Part shown: positions 26,171-35,177 of the stretch, one piece after another
Numbering within the stretch: the stretch's first letter is position 1
Layout: the number at the start of each line of letters is the position of its first letter
Source of the DNA: JANPPS01 sp965246925
Lineage (GTDB): Bacteria; Pseudomonadota; Alphaproteobacteria; Acetobacterales; Acetobacteraceae
Assembly: GCA_965246925.1 (NCBI GenBank)
Contig: OZ251994.1
Location: 2,418,001 to 2,482,000 of the forward strand
Direction of reading: 5' to 3'
DNA length: 64,000 nucleotides
The notes under the pieces: model-generated
What the model saw: the letters and a program-made list of their open reading frames with translations, nothing else
Databases searched by the model: none
Told to the model about the DNA's origin: nothing
Program-made: the position numbers and the translations under genes

Positions 26171-26280
26171 TTTGGCTTGGGATCTGTCACCTTTGCGCGC
26201 TTGCGGCGTGGGCGACGGGCCCAGTAACCTTTGACAGGTCCGAGTCGGCACGCGCGCCGGCCTTTTTGGGGAGACCAAGC

Positions 26281-26784
26281 ATGTCCGCCCTCAGTTCCTT
26301 CTCCACCGAACATGTCGCCAATCCGCTCGATATCGTGGAGCAGCTTATTACCGCCAATGACTGGGCGTTCGACCGCCGGACCGATTTCGAGATGGCGGCG
26401 GAGGCGCCGGGCAAGTGGTGCGATTACGGGCTGTATTTCAGCTGGTCTCAGGAGATCAGCGCCATGCACTTCACCTGCGCGTTCGACATGAAGGTGCCGG
26501 AGAAGCAGCGGCACGCGCTGTATGAGCTATTGGCCTTGGCCAACGAGAAGCTGTGGATCGGCCATTTCGGCATGGACGAAGATGACGGCATGCCGCTGTT
26601 CCGGCACAGCGTGCTGCTGCGCGGGGCGCCTACCGCCAGCGCCGAGAGCCTCGAGGATATGGTCGATATCGCCATCACGGAATGCGAGCGCTTTTATCCC
26701 GCGTTCCAGTTCGTGCTTTGGGGGGGCAAGTCGCCCGCCGATGCCATGCAGGCCGCCATGCTGGAGTGTGTGGGCGAGGCATGA
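26281..26784 (+). CDS. YbjN domain-containing protein
   Basis: This 167-residue protein starts ATG 26281 with GGGGAG upstream. It matches the alphaproteobacterial YbjN family: NPLDIVEQLITANDWAFDR, CAFDMKVPEKQRHALYELLALANEKLWIGHFGM and ITECERFYPAFQFVLWGGKSPADAMQAAM. The family has a type III secretion chaperone-like fold, and a role in stress or protein homeostasis has been proposed. It overlaps proC in an ATGA. Confidence 0.87.
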   Translation: MSALSSFSTEHVANPLDIVEQLITANDWAFDRRTDFEMAAEAPGKWCDYGLYFSWSQEISAMHFTCAFDMKVPEKQRHALYELLALANEKLWIGHFGMDEDDGMPLFRHSVLLRGAPTASAESLEDMVDIAITECERFYPAFQFVLWGGKSPADAMQAAMLECVGEA

Positions 26785-27578
26785 CGGATCCGCTACCGCC
26801 CCTTCTGTTGGTCGGCGGCGGCAAGATGGGCGGGGCGATGCTGGCGGGATGGCGAGAGCGCGGGTTATCCCACGCGATCGTGATCGACCCGGCGATGCCT
26901 GAGTTGGGAGGCCCCTCCGTCAGCGTGCTGCCCAGCGCGCACGCTATCCCGCCCGAGTTCCGGCCCGCAGCGATCGTGCTCGCGGTCAAGCCGCAGATGG
27001 CGGACGAAGCCATGCCGGCCCTGGTGCGGTTCCACGGCCAGGGCGTCGTCATCAGCATCATGGCGGGGCGCACTTTGGCCGGCCTGCGCACCGTCTTGGG
27101 AGACGCGGTGGTACGGGCCATGCCGAACACCCCGGCCGCGATCCGCCAGGGCATCACCGTCGCCTGCGCCGGGCCCGGAGTGGACACCGGGCAACGGGCG
27201 CTCAGCCATACGCTGCTAGCCTCGGTCGGTGACGTAGAGTGGGTCGAGGACGAAGGCATGATCGACGCCGTGACGGCTGTGTCGGGCGGGGGGCCGGCCT
27301 ACGTGTTCCTGCTGGCCGAGCTGCTCGAGCGGGCGGCGATCTTACAGGGCCTGCCGCCGGCGCTGGCCCGCAAGCTGGCCCGGCGCACCGTTGCCGGGTC
27401 CGGCGCGTTGCTGGCGGCCAGCACCGAAGATGCGGGCGCGCTGCGCCAAAACGTGACCAGTCCGTCCGGCACCACGGAGCGGGCATTGGGCGTTCTGATG
27501 CGGGACGGGGCGTGGCCGGCGTTGATGGACGAGGCGGTCGCCGCCGCTACCGCCCGCTCGCGGGAGCTAGCGGGCTGA
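26781..27578 (+). CDS. proC: Pyrroline-5-carboxylate reductase
   Basis: This 265-residue enzyme performs the last step of proline synthesis. It has the Rossmann start LLLVGGGKMGGAMLAGW, VLAVKPQ, VVRAMPNTPAAIRQG and the C-terminal signature AVSGGGPAYVFLLAELL, plus VTSPSGTTERAL. It is coupled by ATGA overlap to the YbjN gene, an arrangement seen across alphaproteobacteria. The TetR gene follows 24 bases later. Confidence 0.95.
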   Translation: MTDPLPPLLLVGGGKMGGAMLAGWRERGLSHAIVIDPAMPELGGPSVSVLPSAHAIPPEFRPAAIVLAVKPQMADEAMPALVRFHGQGVVISIMAGRTLAGLRTVLGDAVVRAMPNTPAAIRQGITVACAGPGVDTGQRALSHTLLASVGDVEWVEDEGMIDAVTAVSGGGPAYVFLLAELLERAAILQGLPPALARKLARRTVAGSGALLAASTEDAGALRQNVTSPSGTTERALGVLMRDGAWPALMDEAVAAATARSRELAG

Positions 27579-27602
27579 CAAACCAATATTAAGTAGGGCA
27601 GC

Positions 27603-28238
27603 ATGGAAGACAATGCATTCGATCAGGCTGTCGTGTCCGCCGTGTTCGAGCAGGCTGCGCTCGTGGGCTGGGCCGATATGAACGTGGCGACCGCGGCGCG
27701 GGACGCTGGGCTGCCGCTGGCGCAAGTGCGGGCCCGCTTTCCGCATAAGGGGGCAGTCCTGCTGCGGTTCGGCGTGCTGGCCGATCAGGCGGCGCTGGTG
27801 GCGGCGTCGTCCGAGCCGCTGCCGCGGGAACGGCTGTTCGACATGATCATGGCGCGGTTCGACGCGTTGCAGCAGCAGCGGGACGGCGTGCGCTCCCTGC
27901 TGGCGGCACTTCGGACCGACCCCGGCACGGCGGCGCTGATCTATGCCGGGACGCTGCGGAGCATGCGTTGGCTGCTGGATGCGGCCGACATTCCTACGTC
28001 GGGTTTGCTGGGCGCGTTACGCGTGCACGGGCTGATGGCATTGTGGCTTTATGCGCTACGGGCTTGGGAGCAGGATGACAGCGTGGATTTATCGGCGACC
28101 ATGGCCGCGGTGGACCGGGGTTTGGATCGGGCGGTCCGGGCGGAGGCGATGTGGCCGGGCAACCCGGTCCAAGGCTCACCTATACGGGAAGAAACTGCCG
28201 CGCCCGGCATAGGCGACGTTCCGGTCATGGATATTTGA
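27603..28238 (+). CDS. TetR-family transcriptional regulator
   Basis: This 211-residue protein has an N-terminal helix-turn-helix: GWADMNVATAARDAGLPLAQVRARFPHKGAVLLRF. The divergent all-helical ligand-binding region includes LRALRVHGLMALWLYALRAWEQD, a region also seen in COQ9-like proteins. It sits between proC and the phasin gene on the same strand and could control the phasin, but no operator is identifiable. The C-terminal 30 residues are likely disordered. Confidence 0.75.
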   Translation: MEDNAFDQAVVSAVFEQAALVGWADMNVATAARDAGLPLAQVRARFPHKGAVLLRFGVLADQAALVAASSEPLPRERLFDMIMARFDALQQQRDGVRSLLAALRTDPGTAALIYAGTLRSMRWLLDAADIPTSGLLGALRVHGLMALWLYALRAWEQDDSVDLSATMAAVDRGLDRAVRAEAMWPGNPVQGSPIREETAAPGIGDVPVMDI

Positions 28239-28295
28239 CGGTGTTGCACTGGGCCATGCGTGCTATTCCGTAATGGCTGAAATCAGGAGTTTACA

Positions 28296-28829
28296 ATGTC
28301 CGACAGTGAAAATGCCATGAAGACGATGTCTGATGCCGCGCAGAACAATGCACAGCAGATGACCCAGAACGTTCAGCAGATGGGTAAGTCTGCGATGGAG
28401 ACCGGCATGGCGCGCATGCAGGAATTCAGCAAGATGTTTGCCGACATGAAGGTCCCGGCCATGCTCGACATGGAAAGCGTCATGGCGGCGCACCGGAAGA
28501 ACATGGAAGTGCTGTCCGCCGCGAACCGCGTGGCGCTGGAAGGCGCGCAGACCGTGGCCCGCCGGCATATGGAGATCCTGCAGCAGACCATGCAGGAAAT
28601 GACCGAGACCATGAAGGAGCTCGCCAGCCCCGAAAGCCCGCAGGCGAAGGCGGCCAAGAATACCGAGCTGATGAAGATCGCCTACGAACGCGCCGTGGCG
28701 CACATGAAGGAGCTGGCCGACCTGATCCAGCGCTCCAACGGCGAAGCGCTGGGCATGCTGAACCACCGCTTTACCGAGGCGATGGACGAAGTGAAGCAGC
28801 TGGCCGAAAAGGCTGGTCACAAGGCATAG
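28296..28829 (+). CDS. Phasin family protein
   Basis: This 177-residue, almost entirely helical, Met/Gln/Ala/Lys-rich protein has GMARMQEFSKMFADMKVPAMLDMESVMAAHRKNMEVLSAANRVALEGAQ, the alphaproteobacterial phasin pattern (seen here in two adjacent stretches). Phasins coat polyhydroxyalkanoate granules. AGGAG lies 7 bases before ATG 28296. A strong hairpin follows the stop. No phaC or phaZ is in the window. Confidence 0.88.
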   Translation: MSDSENAMKTMSDAAQNNAQQMTQNVQQMGKSAMETGMARMQEFSKMFADMKVPAMLDMESVMAAHRKNMEVLSAANRVALEGAQTVARRHMEILQQTMQEMTETMKELASPESPQAKAAKNTELMKIAYERAVAHMKELADLIQRSNGEALGMLNHRFTEAMDEVKQLAEKAGHKA

Positions 28830-28837
28830 CTCAGCCG

Positions 28838-28866
28838 ATAGGATGGGTGAGACCCACCCATCCTAT
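28838..28866. terminator. 11-bp stem hairpin after the phasin gene
   Basis: ATAGGATGGGT (28838-28848) pairs perfectly with ACCCATCCTAT (28856-28866) across a 7-base loop. It starts 9 bases after the phasin stop and ends 11 bases before the amidohydrolase ATG. There is no T-run, so it may attenuate, stabilise the phasin mRNA, or be a dispersed repeat. Confidence 0.5.
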
Positions 28867-28876
28867 AAGGCTTTCG

Positions 28877-30307
28877 ATGCGCAACACCGAACAAGTCTGG
28901 CAGTTTGTCGACGGCAAGCAGGCCGAGTACATCGCTTTGTCGGATGAAGTCTGGGCCACGCCCGAGCTTGCCTATGGCGAGCATCGCAGCGCCGCCACCC
29001 ACGCCGCCCAGATCGAAAAGGAGGGCTTCCGCCTCACAAGCGGCCTCGCCGGCATTCTCACCGCGCTGATGGGCGAATGGGGGCAGGGCGGGCCGGTGAT
29101 CGCCATCCTGGGCGAATACGACGCGTTGCCTGGGCTAAGCCAGCAGGCCGGCGTGGCCGAGCACCGCCCCGTCGAGGGGCAGGGCGGGATCGGCCATGGG
29201 TGCGGCCATAACCTGCTGGGCTCCGCCTCCTTGCTGGCCGCCGCCGCCGTGAAGGACTGGCTGGCCGCGAGCGGCATGCCGGGCCGCGTCCGTTACTACG
29301 GCTGCCCGGCGGAAGAGGGGGGCGCCGCCAAGGGCTTCATGGTCCGCGCCGGCGTGTTCGCGGACGTGGACATCGCCATTTCCTGGCACCCCGCGAGCTT
29401 CTCCGGCGTGAACGAGGCCAGCAGCCTCGCCAACACCCGCATCGACTTCACCTTCACCGGGCGCGCCGCGCACGCCGCCGCCGCGCCGCATCTGGGCCGC
29501 TCGGCGTTGGATGCGGTGGAGCTGATGAACGTGGGCGTAAATTATTTACGAGAGCATATGCCGGACGATGCCCGGGTCCACTATGCGTATCTGGATGCCG
29601 GCGGTGTGGCGCCCAACGTCGTGCAGGCCAGGGCCAAGGTGCGCTACCTGATTAGGGCCGGAGACTTGGCGCAGCTGACGCCGCTGGTGGAGCGTGTGCG
29701 CCGGGTCGCGGAAGGCGCTGCGCTGATGACGGAGACGGCCGTCACCACCCAAGTCGTGAGCGCCGTGAGCAATCTGATGGGCAACGCACCGCTCGAGGCA
29801 CTGATGGATGCCAATTTCCAGCGCCTCGGCCCGCCGGAGTTCGACGCTGCCGACCGTGCATTCGCCGAGGATATCCGCGCGACCCTGTCGCCAGCCGACA
29901 TTTCCGCCGCGTTCGACCGCGTGGGGTTGCCGCCGCGACTGGACCTGCCGCTGTGCGACTTCATCATACCTCTAGACGCCCGTGGCCGCGGCGGACATGG
30001 CAGCACGGACGTGGGTGACGTGAGCTGGGTCGTGCCGACGGTGCAGGCCCGGGGCGCTACCTGCGCCGTCGGCACGCCGTTTCACACGTGGCAGCTGACT
30101 GCCCAGGGCAAAACACCGGCAGCGCATAAAGGCCTCGTGCATGTGGCGAAAATCATGGCCGGCACTGCGGTCGACGCGCTTGGGGACCCGTCGGTCATAG
30201 TTCGCGCAAAAGCCGAGCTGGCAGCCCGCATCCAGGCCACGCCGTATATCTGCCCGCTCCCTGCCGACGTGGAGCCGCCGATCCAGGCGCTGAGCAAAGG
30301 CGTCTGA
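28877..30307 (+). CDS. M20 family amidohydrolase (AbgB-like)
   Basis: This 476-residue protein begins MRNTEQVWQFVDGKQAEYIALSDEVWATPELAYGE. It has the M20 metal motifs AILGEYDALPG, GHGCGHNLLGSASLLAA, CPAEEGGAAKGFM and SWHPAS. The dimerisation domain contains FTGRAAHAAAAPHLGRSALDAVELM. These match AbgB-type p-aminobenzoyl-glutamate/amide hydrolases. Substrate is unknown. The frame extends to 28847, but that would read through the hairpin, so ATG 28877 is preferred. Confidence 0.88.
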   Translation: MRNTEQVWQFVDGKQAEYIALSDEVWATPELAYGEHRSAATHAAQIEKEGFRLTSGLAGILTALMGEWGQGGPVIAILGEYDALPGLSQQAGVAEHRPVEGQGGIGHGCGHNLLGSASLLAAAAVKDWLAASGMPGRVRYYGCPAEEGGAAKGFMVRAGVFADVDIAISWHPASFSGVNEASSLANTRIDFTFTGRAAHAAAAPHLGRSALDAVELMNVGVNYLREHMPDDARVHYAYLDAGGVAPNVVQARAKVRYLIRAGDLAQLTPLVERVRRVAEGAALMTETAVTTQVVSAVSNLMGNAPLEALMDANFQRLGPPEFDAADRAFAEDIRATLSPADISAAFDRVGLPPRLDLPLCDFIIPLDARGRGGHGSTDVGDVSWVVPTVQARGATCAVGTPFHTWQLTAQGKTPAAHKGLVHVAKIMAGTAVDALGDPSVIVRAKAELAARIQATPYICPLPADVEPPIQALSKGV

Positions 30308-30413
30308 TTACGCGAGCCCGAGCTGACACAATCGCGGCACTATGCCGATGAGTAGGCTCCAGCCTGCCGTCGGACCGGCCTTCTGCTCGCCCTGCTCAAG
30401 CAAGTGGCTTGCT

Positions 30414-32051
30414 TCACAACCTCTTCAAGAACTCCAGCAACGCCCGCTTTTCCCCGGCCGGCAGCCACGTCCCGAAATCGTGGCCACAGCGGCTGTTGCC
30501 GGATTCCACGTTTTCGCATCCCGTCGTCGTCAGCACCGGGCCCGGCGCCTGCTGCCGCGCCAGGCCGACGCGGCCTAGATCATATTCCGGGCCAATCGAG
30601 AAGCGCGCTGGGCGGGCGGCAGGTGGTTCCAGAAGGTCGGCCAGCGTCGGTACAGAGCCGTTGTGCAGGTATGGCGCGGCCGCCCAGATGCCCTGTAGTA
30701 CTCGGGCTTCGTAGGAAAACCTCTCCGGCGGCGGCTCATCCGGGCCGCGGAACGCCTTGGCCAGCAGTTCCTCCAATCCGGGCGGGGCGGAGCCTGAGCG
30801 CCCGGTCGCCAGCGGGTCGATATGCTCGACGATCGCGCCCAGCACCGCGGTTTGCAGCACCGCGATCGCCGGGCCGGCGGGAGCGATGTGCTGGTTGGCT
30901 AAAAACGGAATGCTAGCGCCGTTCAGGACGCCCGCGTCTTTGGTCTGCCAATCCATAGTGAACCACTCCCGCCGGTCGGTCCCGACCGCACGGACCGGCG
31001 TGGCCCAGGTCGGGTCCCCGCCCAGCCGGTGCTCGCCGGGCCGGATGCCATGACACTCGACACAGCCGCCGCCGGCGGTATCCCGCTCCCACACGCGCCG
31101 GCCCTCGTTCGCCAGCGCCTGGTCGATCGGGCCGGGGAAGCGAGGCGGGCCGATCTGCTTGATCAGTTGCTCGACCGTATGCAGGCCGTGGTAGTTGACC
31201 GAATTATCGGATTTATAGTTGATTCCCGTCGCGAAGAACCATGGCTTAGGCTGGAACACGCCGAACACGCCATACACTTCACCCACGTTCCGCCCGAGCG
31301 CCAGCGTATCGCTCCCATTGGCGGCGAAGCCAGGCCACTGCGTGCGATCCTGCCGCGCTGCATTCCACAGGAAGGGATAGCGGGCCGGCGCGTCGGCGAC
31401 GTTGATGTTGCCCGCAATGATCCGGTCGGGGCCCGTGCCGATATCCAGGGAGGTGAGCCGGTTCAGGATCATTCCTACCGCATCCAGCCGCCCCGGCCCC
31501 CACGGCCGAGTATGCGGCAGAGCGCCGGCTATGAGTGTATGGAACGGCCCGGTCCAGGCGGTCAATTGCGCCCGAAGGACCGCCTTGTCCCCGCCCACCG
31601 CGTCACTGAATGCATCGAACGCCGCGTCATCCCGCAACAAGCGCTGGGTCGCCGAATCCAATGCCGTGAGCAACGCCTGGAAATCGGCGAGCGCCGGGCC
31701 GCCATCGATGCGGTACTGCGCCGGACCTACGCTGATCTGCCGCGTATGACAGGCGCTACAGGTCATGCCTGCGTAGTGCGTGCCGTCCCACTCGCCCGTG
31801 GTGAAGCCGACGGGCAGTCCGGTCTTCCCCGCTTCACCCAGGTACCCGAACCGGCGCAGCCCATCGCGTAGGAACGGTCCTTCGTCGTCCCGCAACGCCG
31901 TGAGCCAGGCGAGCGGGATGAGGCGCGACCCCTGATCTTGCGTATAGAAGGCCTGCCGCTGCGCCGGGCCCCAGGCCGGGCCCTGGTCGATGGCATAAAG
32001 CTGCGCCCGGGCGGGCAGGGCGAGCAGCAACAGGCAGGCGAGCAGGCGCAT
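30414..32051 (-). CDS. Di-haem c-type cytochrome (RoxA/MauG/peroxidase-like)
   Basis: This 545-residue exported protein starts at ATG 32051 with GGAGG upstream and a signal peptide (MRLLACLLLLALPARAQ). It has two haem-attachment sites: CSACH at residues 98-102 and CVECH at 330-334. The C-terminal VLQGIWAAAPYLHNGSVPTLADLL is typical of RoxA rubber oxygenases and related di-haem peroxidase-like proteins. Proven RoxA enzymes cleave polyisoprene; many homologues have unknown substrates. It acts in the periplasm or outside. It diverges from a flavin reductase gene. Confidence 0.82.
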   Translation of the reverse strand: MRLLACLLLLALPARAQLYAIDQGPAWGPAQRQAFYTQDQGSRLIPLAWLTALRDDEGPFLRDGLRRFGYLGEAGKTGLPVGFTTGEWDGTHYAGMTCSACHTRQISVGPAQYRIDGGPALADFQALLTALDSATQRLLRDDAAFDAFSDAVGGDKAVLRAQLTAWTGPFHTLIAGALPHTRPWGPGRLDAVGMILNRLTSLDIGTGPDRIIAGNINVADAPARYPFLWNAARQDRTQWPGFAANGSDTLALGRNVGEVYGVFGVFQPKPWFFATGINYKSDNSVNYHGLHTVEQLIKQIGPPRFPGPIDQALANEGRRVWERDTAGGGCVECHGIRPGEHRLGGDPTWATPVRAVGTDRREWFTMDWQTKDAGVLNGASIPFLANQHIAPAGPAIAVLQTAVLGAIVEHIDPLATGRSGSAPPGLEELLAKAFRGPDEPPPERFSYEARVLQGIWAAAPYLHNGSVPTLADLLEPPAARPARFSIGPEYDLGRVGLARQQAPGPVLTTTGCENVESGNSRCGHDFGTWLPAGEKRALLEFLKRL

Positions 32052-32071
32052 GGCGACCTCCTGAGACGATA

Positions 32072-32105
32072 CCGTAACGATACGGCATTGCATTCGATAG
32101 TGCAA
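32072..32105. promoter_or_regulatory. Possible operator between the di-haem cytochrome and flavin reductase genes
   Basis: The 116-base divergent gap holds CCGTA-ACGA-TACGG (32072-32085), which also reads as a CGATAC direct repeat, and TTGCA-N7-TGCAA (32089-32105). A TTGACT hexamer lies at 32119 toward the flavin reductase, without a clear -10. Binding factor unknown. Confidence 0.3.
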
Positions 32106-32167
32106 CGTCTTTCAAGCCTTGACTCCAGTGTCCCCCCGGCATGGTGTCCGCCGCAAAGGAGACATCG

Positions 32168-32785
32168 ATGTCCAACGTGCATTTCTACGAGCCCGCCCAA
32201 GGTCACGGCCTCGCCCATGACCCCTTCAACTCCATCGTGGCACCCCGCCCGATCGGCTGGGTGTCCACCATGGGGCGGGACGGGTCCATCAACCTCGCGC
32301 CGTACAGCTTCTTCAACGCCTTCAGTTACACCCCGCCGTTGCTGGGCTTTTCCAGCACGACGGCCAAGGACAGCCTGCGCAACTGCCAGGAAACGGGGGA
32401 GTTCGTCTGGAACATGGTAACCCGGGCGCTGGCGCCGCAGATGAACCAGACGTCGATTCTGGCGCCCTATGGCACGGACGAGTTCGAGACCGCCGGGCTC
32501 ACGAAGGCGCCGTCCCGCCTGGTGAAGCCGCCGCGCGTGGCCGCCAGCCCCGTGCATTTCGAGTGCAAGGTGTGCGACATCATCCCGCTTCGCAACCACA
32601 CGGGCGGGGCAACGCCGGCCACGCTGGTGATTGGCGAGGTGATCGCGGTGCACATCGACCGCACCTTACTCAAGGACGGCGTATTCGACACCTTTGGCGC
32701 GCAGATCGTGCAACGGGCGGGCGGGCCCACGGCGTATGCGGAGATGCTGCCGGCATCCCGTTTCGACCTGCGCCGGCCGGGGTAG
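32168..32785 (+). CDS. Flavin reductase-like FMN-binding protein
   Basis: This 205-residue protein has the flavin-reductase-like split-barrel pattern: DPFNSIVAPRPIGWVSTMGRDGSINLAPYSFFNAFSYTPP, GFSST, KDSLRNCQETGEFVWNM, and VIGEVIAVHIDRTLLKDGVFDT. It probably binds FMN and reduces it with NAD(P)H or acts on a small quinone-like substrate. The start is ATG 32168 behind AAAGGAG. It diverges from the di-haem cytochrome gene. Confidence 0.88.
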   Translation: MSNVHFYEPAQGHGLAHDPFNSIVAPRPIGWVSTMGRDGSINLAPYSFFNAFSYTPPLLGFSSTTAKDSLRNCQETGEFVWNMVTRALAPQMNQTSILAPYGTDEFETAGLTKAPSRLVKPPRVAASPVHFECKVCDIIPLRNHTGGATPATLVIGEVIAVHIDRTLLKDGVFDTFGAQIVQRAGGPTAYAEMLPASRFDLRRPG

Positions 32786-32787
32786 GG

Positions 32788-34299
32788 CTAAAGCGCTGTG
32801 ACGAGGTGTAAGCCGGTCTGCACGCGCGTGTAGGGGCCGCCGAGCGAGCTGGAGCCGGCCGGGTTGAAGTTGCGCACCGGGCTGGACACGCGGGAGACCT
32901 GCGCGTCCCCGACCAGGCGCCAATGCCGGTTGAGTTCCCAATCGAACCCGCCGCCCAGATAGCCGGTGGCCTGGGTGCCGCCGGCCTGCAGGAACTCCGC
33001 GCTGGTGACGCCGGTTCGGGCGCGGAGGATCAGGTTGCGCCAGAACTCGTGCCGGACGGCCAGCTCGGCCCGGGTGAAGATGGTGCCACCAGGGTCTTCC
33101 TGCGACAGGTCCTCGAGGCTACGGGATATGGACAGGGTCACGTCCGTCTGTTTTTGCGGCAGCCAATCGATGGCGAGCTGGCCGACGGCGACCACCTGAT
33201 TGCGATAAAAGCCGGACGAGTAGGCGCGCGCTTGCAGGCCGGCGAGGAGGCGGAGCTTTAGCGCTGAGTCGATCTCGTAATCCACACCGGCCAGCGCCAG
33301 CACGCCGTTCGAGCTGGGCGCGGGAAGGGCGCCAAAACTCTTGTTATATTGTGTGCTGACGAAGCTGACGGATGCGAGCAGGTCCCGCCGTTCACCGACC
33401 ATGAGCCGGGCGGCGGTGCCGGCCTGGATCAGGTCCCGGTCGCGGAAGCTCTCATCGGTCTGGATACCGCCGATGCGGACGCGGCCGTAGCTCCAGTGCG
33501 AGTAGTCTAGGAACGGGAGCAGCGAGAGGCGCCCGAGCTCGACACTGCCGCTGAGGCGGAGGTCGTCCACGTCGAACGGTGTAGGCTCACTCGAGGCGAT
33601 CGAGCCGATGGCGGACGGGTCGTCGTGTAGGTGCAGGTGTGAGTAGCCGAGGGTGACGCTGGCCTTGCCCAGATCGGCCGTGGCGCCGATAGCGGCCTTG
33701 AAGTCCGTCCGGGACTGGCGCGGTTGATTGACATAGGTGCTGTTTTCGATGTCCAGAAAGGCGCCGACGCGGACGACCGAGCCCTCGGTGGTGAGCGAGA
33801 CTGACGGGGTTTGCGTGAGGACGATGCTGCCGGGCCGGCCGCGGGCGCCGAGTACGTTGCTGTCATAGGCGGTCCCGAGGTCGAGCGCGGGCTGCACCAG
33901 GACGCCCGCCGCGCGCACGCCGCGGCCGGCCTGAGCATCGTCGCTTTCAGGCGCGCTGGGCAAAGTGAGGCCCAGTTCTTGATCGTAGCCCGGCACTGCC
34001 TGCGGAAACAATGCGCTGGAAATGTCGATGCTGGGGCGTGATGGCGAGCCCAGCATGCTGTTGAGCGCAGCGCGGGCGCCGTCCGGCATGACGAAAACGA
34101 TGAAGACTGCGGCGGCTAGGGGAGCCGCGAGCCAGGATAGCCGCCGTCGGCAGCGCCGCACGCGGGGCGCACGCTCGATGATGCAGCGGTGGCAGACGGG
34201 CATTTGCGTTGCGTGGCGGGCACGCAGGACGAGATAGAGCGGTTGATTGCCCTGTGTGGCCACCTCTGTATGTCCGAAGGTTGCCCTCAGGTCCGTCAT
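32788..34299 (-). CDS. Outer-membrane beta-barrel protein (BBP2-like) of the exopolysaccharide locus
   Basis: This 503-residue protein has a hydrophobic signal-like segment at about residues 54-77 (LSWLAAPLAAAVFIVFVMPDGARA) after a long basic N-terminus, so the start may be internal. The rest alternates in amphipathic strands: DLGTAYDSNVLGA, SVSLTTEGSVVRVGAFLDIENSTYV, KASVTLGYSHLHL, and the terminal GPYTRVQTGLHLVTAL. It resembles putative barrel-porin-2 proteins often found next to polysaccharide export genes. It diverges from the Wza/GumB-like gene, and an export or retention role is inferred. Confidence 0.78.
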   Translation of the reverse strand: MTDLRATFGHTEVATQGNQPLYLVLRARHATQMPVCHRCIIERAPRVRRCRRRLSWLAAPLAAAVFIVFVMPDGARAALNSMLGSPSRPSIDISSALFPQAVPGYDQELGLTLPSAPESDDAQAGRGVRAAGVLVQPALDLGTAYDSNVLGARGRPGSIVLTQTPSVSLTTEGSVVRVGAFLDIENSTYVNQPRQSRTDFKAAIGATADLGKASVTLGYSHLHLHDDPSAIGSIASSEPTPFDVDDLRLSGSVELGRLSLLPFLDYSHWSYGRVRIGGIQTDESFRDRDLIQAGTAARLMVGERRDLLASVSFVSTQYNKSFGALPAPSSNGVLALAGVDYEIDSALKLRLLAGLQARAYSSGFYRNQVVAVGQLAIDWLPQKQTDVTLSISRSLEDLSQEDPGGTIFTRAELAVRHEFWRNLILRARTGVTSAEFLQAGGTQATGYLGGGFDWELNRHWRLVGDAQVSRVSSPVRNFNPAGSSSLGGPYTRVQTGLHLVTAL

Positions 34300-34385
34300 C
34301 CGATACTCCCGCTTTGTTGAACTATACAGGCGGCGGGCCGGTTACGCCACTCGCCGCCCGGTTAGGGACTGTCATTGGGGGCTGT

Positions 34386-34982
34386 ATGCGCGTGTCGATG
34401 GCCAAACGATGGAGGATGAGGGCCGCTGCGCCCTGTTTGGCGATGCTGGTTCTGCTTGGGTGCGCCGTGCCGGCAGACAAGCTGCCACCGGTCATCCCTG
34501 CCGGATCCACCTATCGTCTTGGCCCGGGCGACCAGGTCCGGATCACGACGTTTGGCGAGCCTGGGCTGACGGGCGAGTTCCGGGTCGATGATAGCGGCAA
34601 GGTGGCGCTACCGCTGGCAGGGGGTGCGAAAGCGGCGGGGCTAACCCCGGTCGAGCTAGCATACGGGGTCGCGGATTTGCTGGAGAAATCGGGCCTCTAT
34701 AAAGATGCGAAGGTCTCGGTCGAGGTGACGCAGTATCGTCCGATCTTCATATTGGGTGAGGTCGCCAAGCCCGGGCAATACGCGTATCAGCCGGGTATGA
34801 CGGTTTTGACAGCGGTGGCGATTGCAGGTGGGTTCACCTACCGGGCGGTGACGAACCGGTTCTCCATCGTGCGGCAGAACAGCAGCCCGGGCGCCGATAG
34901 TGCGGCCGGCGAAGGCCGGGGAGAGCGCGATACGCCGCTGGCGCCGAGCGACGTGGTGACCGTCCATGAGCGGGTGTTCTAG
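34386..34982 (+). CDS. Polysaccharide export lipoprotein (Wza/GumB-like)
   Basis: This 198-residue protein starts ATG 34386 (ATG 34398 is an alternative) with a signal and lipobox LVLLGC. It has the Poly_export domain YRLGPGDQVRITTFGEPGLTGEFRVDDSGKVALPLAG and the SLBB-like PIFILGEVAKPGQYAYQPGMTVLTAVAIAGGFTYRA. It should form the outer-membrane or periplasmic part of a polysaccharide exporter with the downstream Wzc/GumC-like protein. The size matches GumB-type exporters, which lack the long Wza C-terminus. Confidence 0.92.
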   Translation: MRVSMAKRWRMRAAAPCLAMLVLLGCAVPADKLPPVIPAGSTYRLGPGDQVRITTFGEPGLTGEFRVDDSGKVALPLAGGAKAAGLTPVELAYGVADLLEKSGLYKDAKVSVEVTQYRPIFILGEVAKPGQYAYQPGMTVLTAVAIAGGFTYRAVTNRFSIVRQNSSPGADSAAGEGRGERDTPLAPSDVVTVHERVF

Positions 34983-35093
34983 GTTTTCTGGTGCCTGTAA
35001 GAAGAATATTTGCGGCGGCGGGACACAAAGTAACGATTTGCTAAGCTTTTACCGGTTAAACTGCGGCAAGTTGGGTTAGAAGGTGAAAGGCGT

Positions 35094-35177
35094 GTGGCCG
35101 AACCGGGTTGGCGGAGTAGGGCTTTGAAGGAATTGGATGGCTTGCTGTGGGATTTGGATCAGGATGATGCTCGCTGA
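35094..35177 (+). CDS. Possible 27-residue leader ORF overlapping the Wzc/GumC-like start
   Basis: A GTG frame (35094) runs to a TGA whose last base is the first base of the downstream ATG (TGATG at 35175-35179). The peptide reads MAEPGWRSRALKELDGLL then WDLDQDDAR. AAAGG lies 5 bases before the GTG. It lies in the 194-base gap after the exporter gene. Translational coupling would give the exopolysaccharide kinase gene a regulated start. Too short for codon statistics. Confidence 0.3.
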   Translation: MAEPGWRSRALKELDGLLWDLDQDDAR

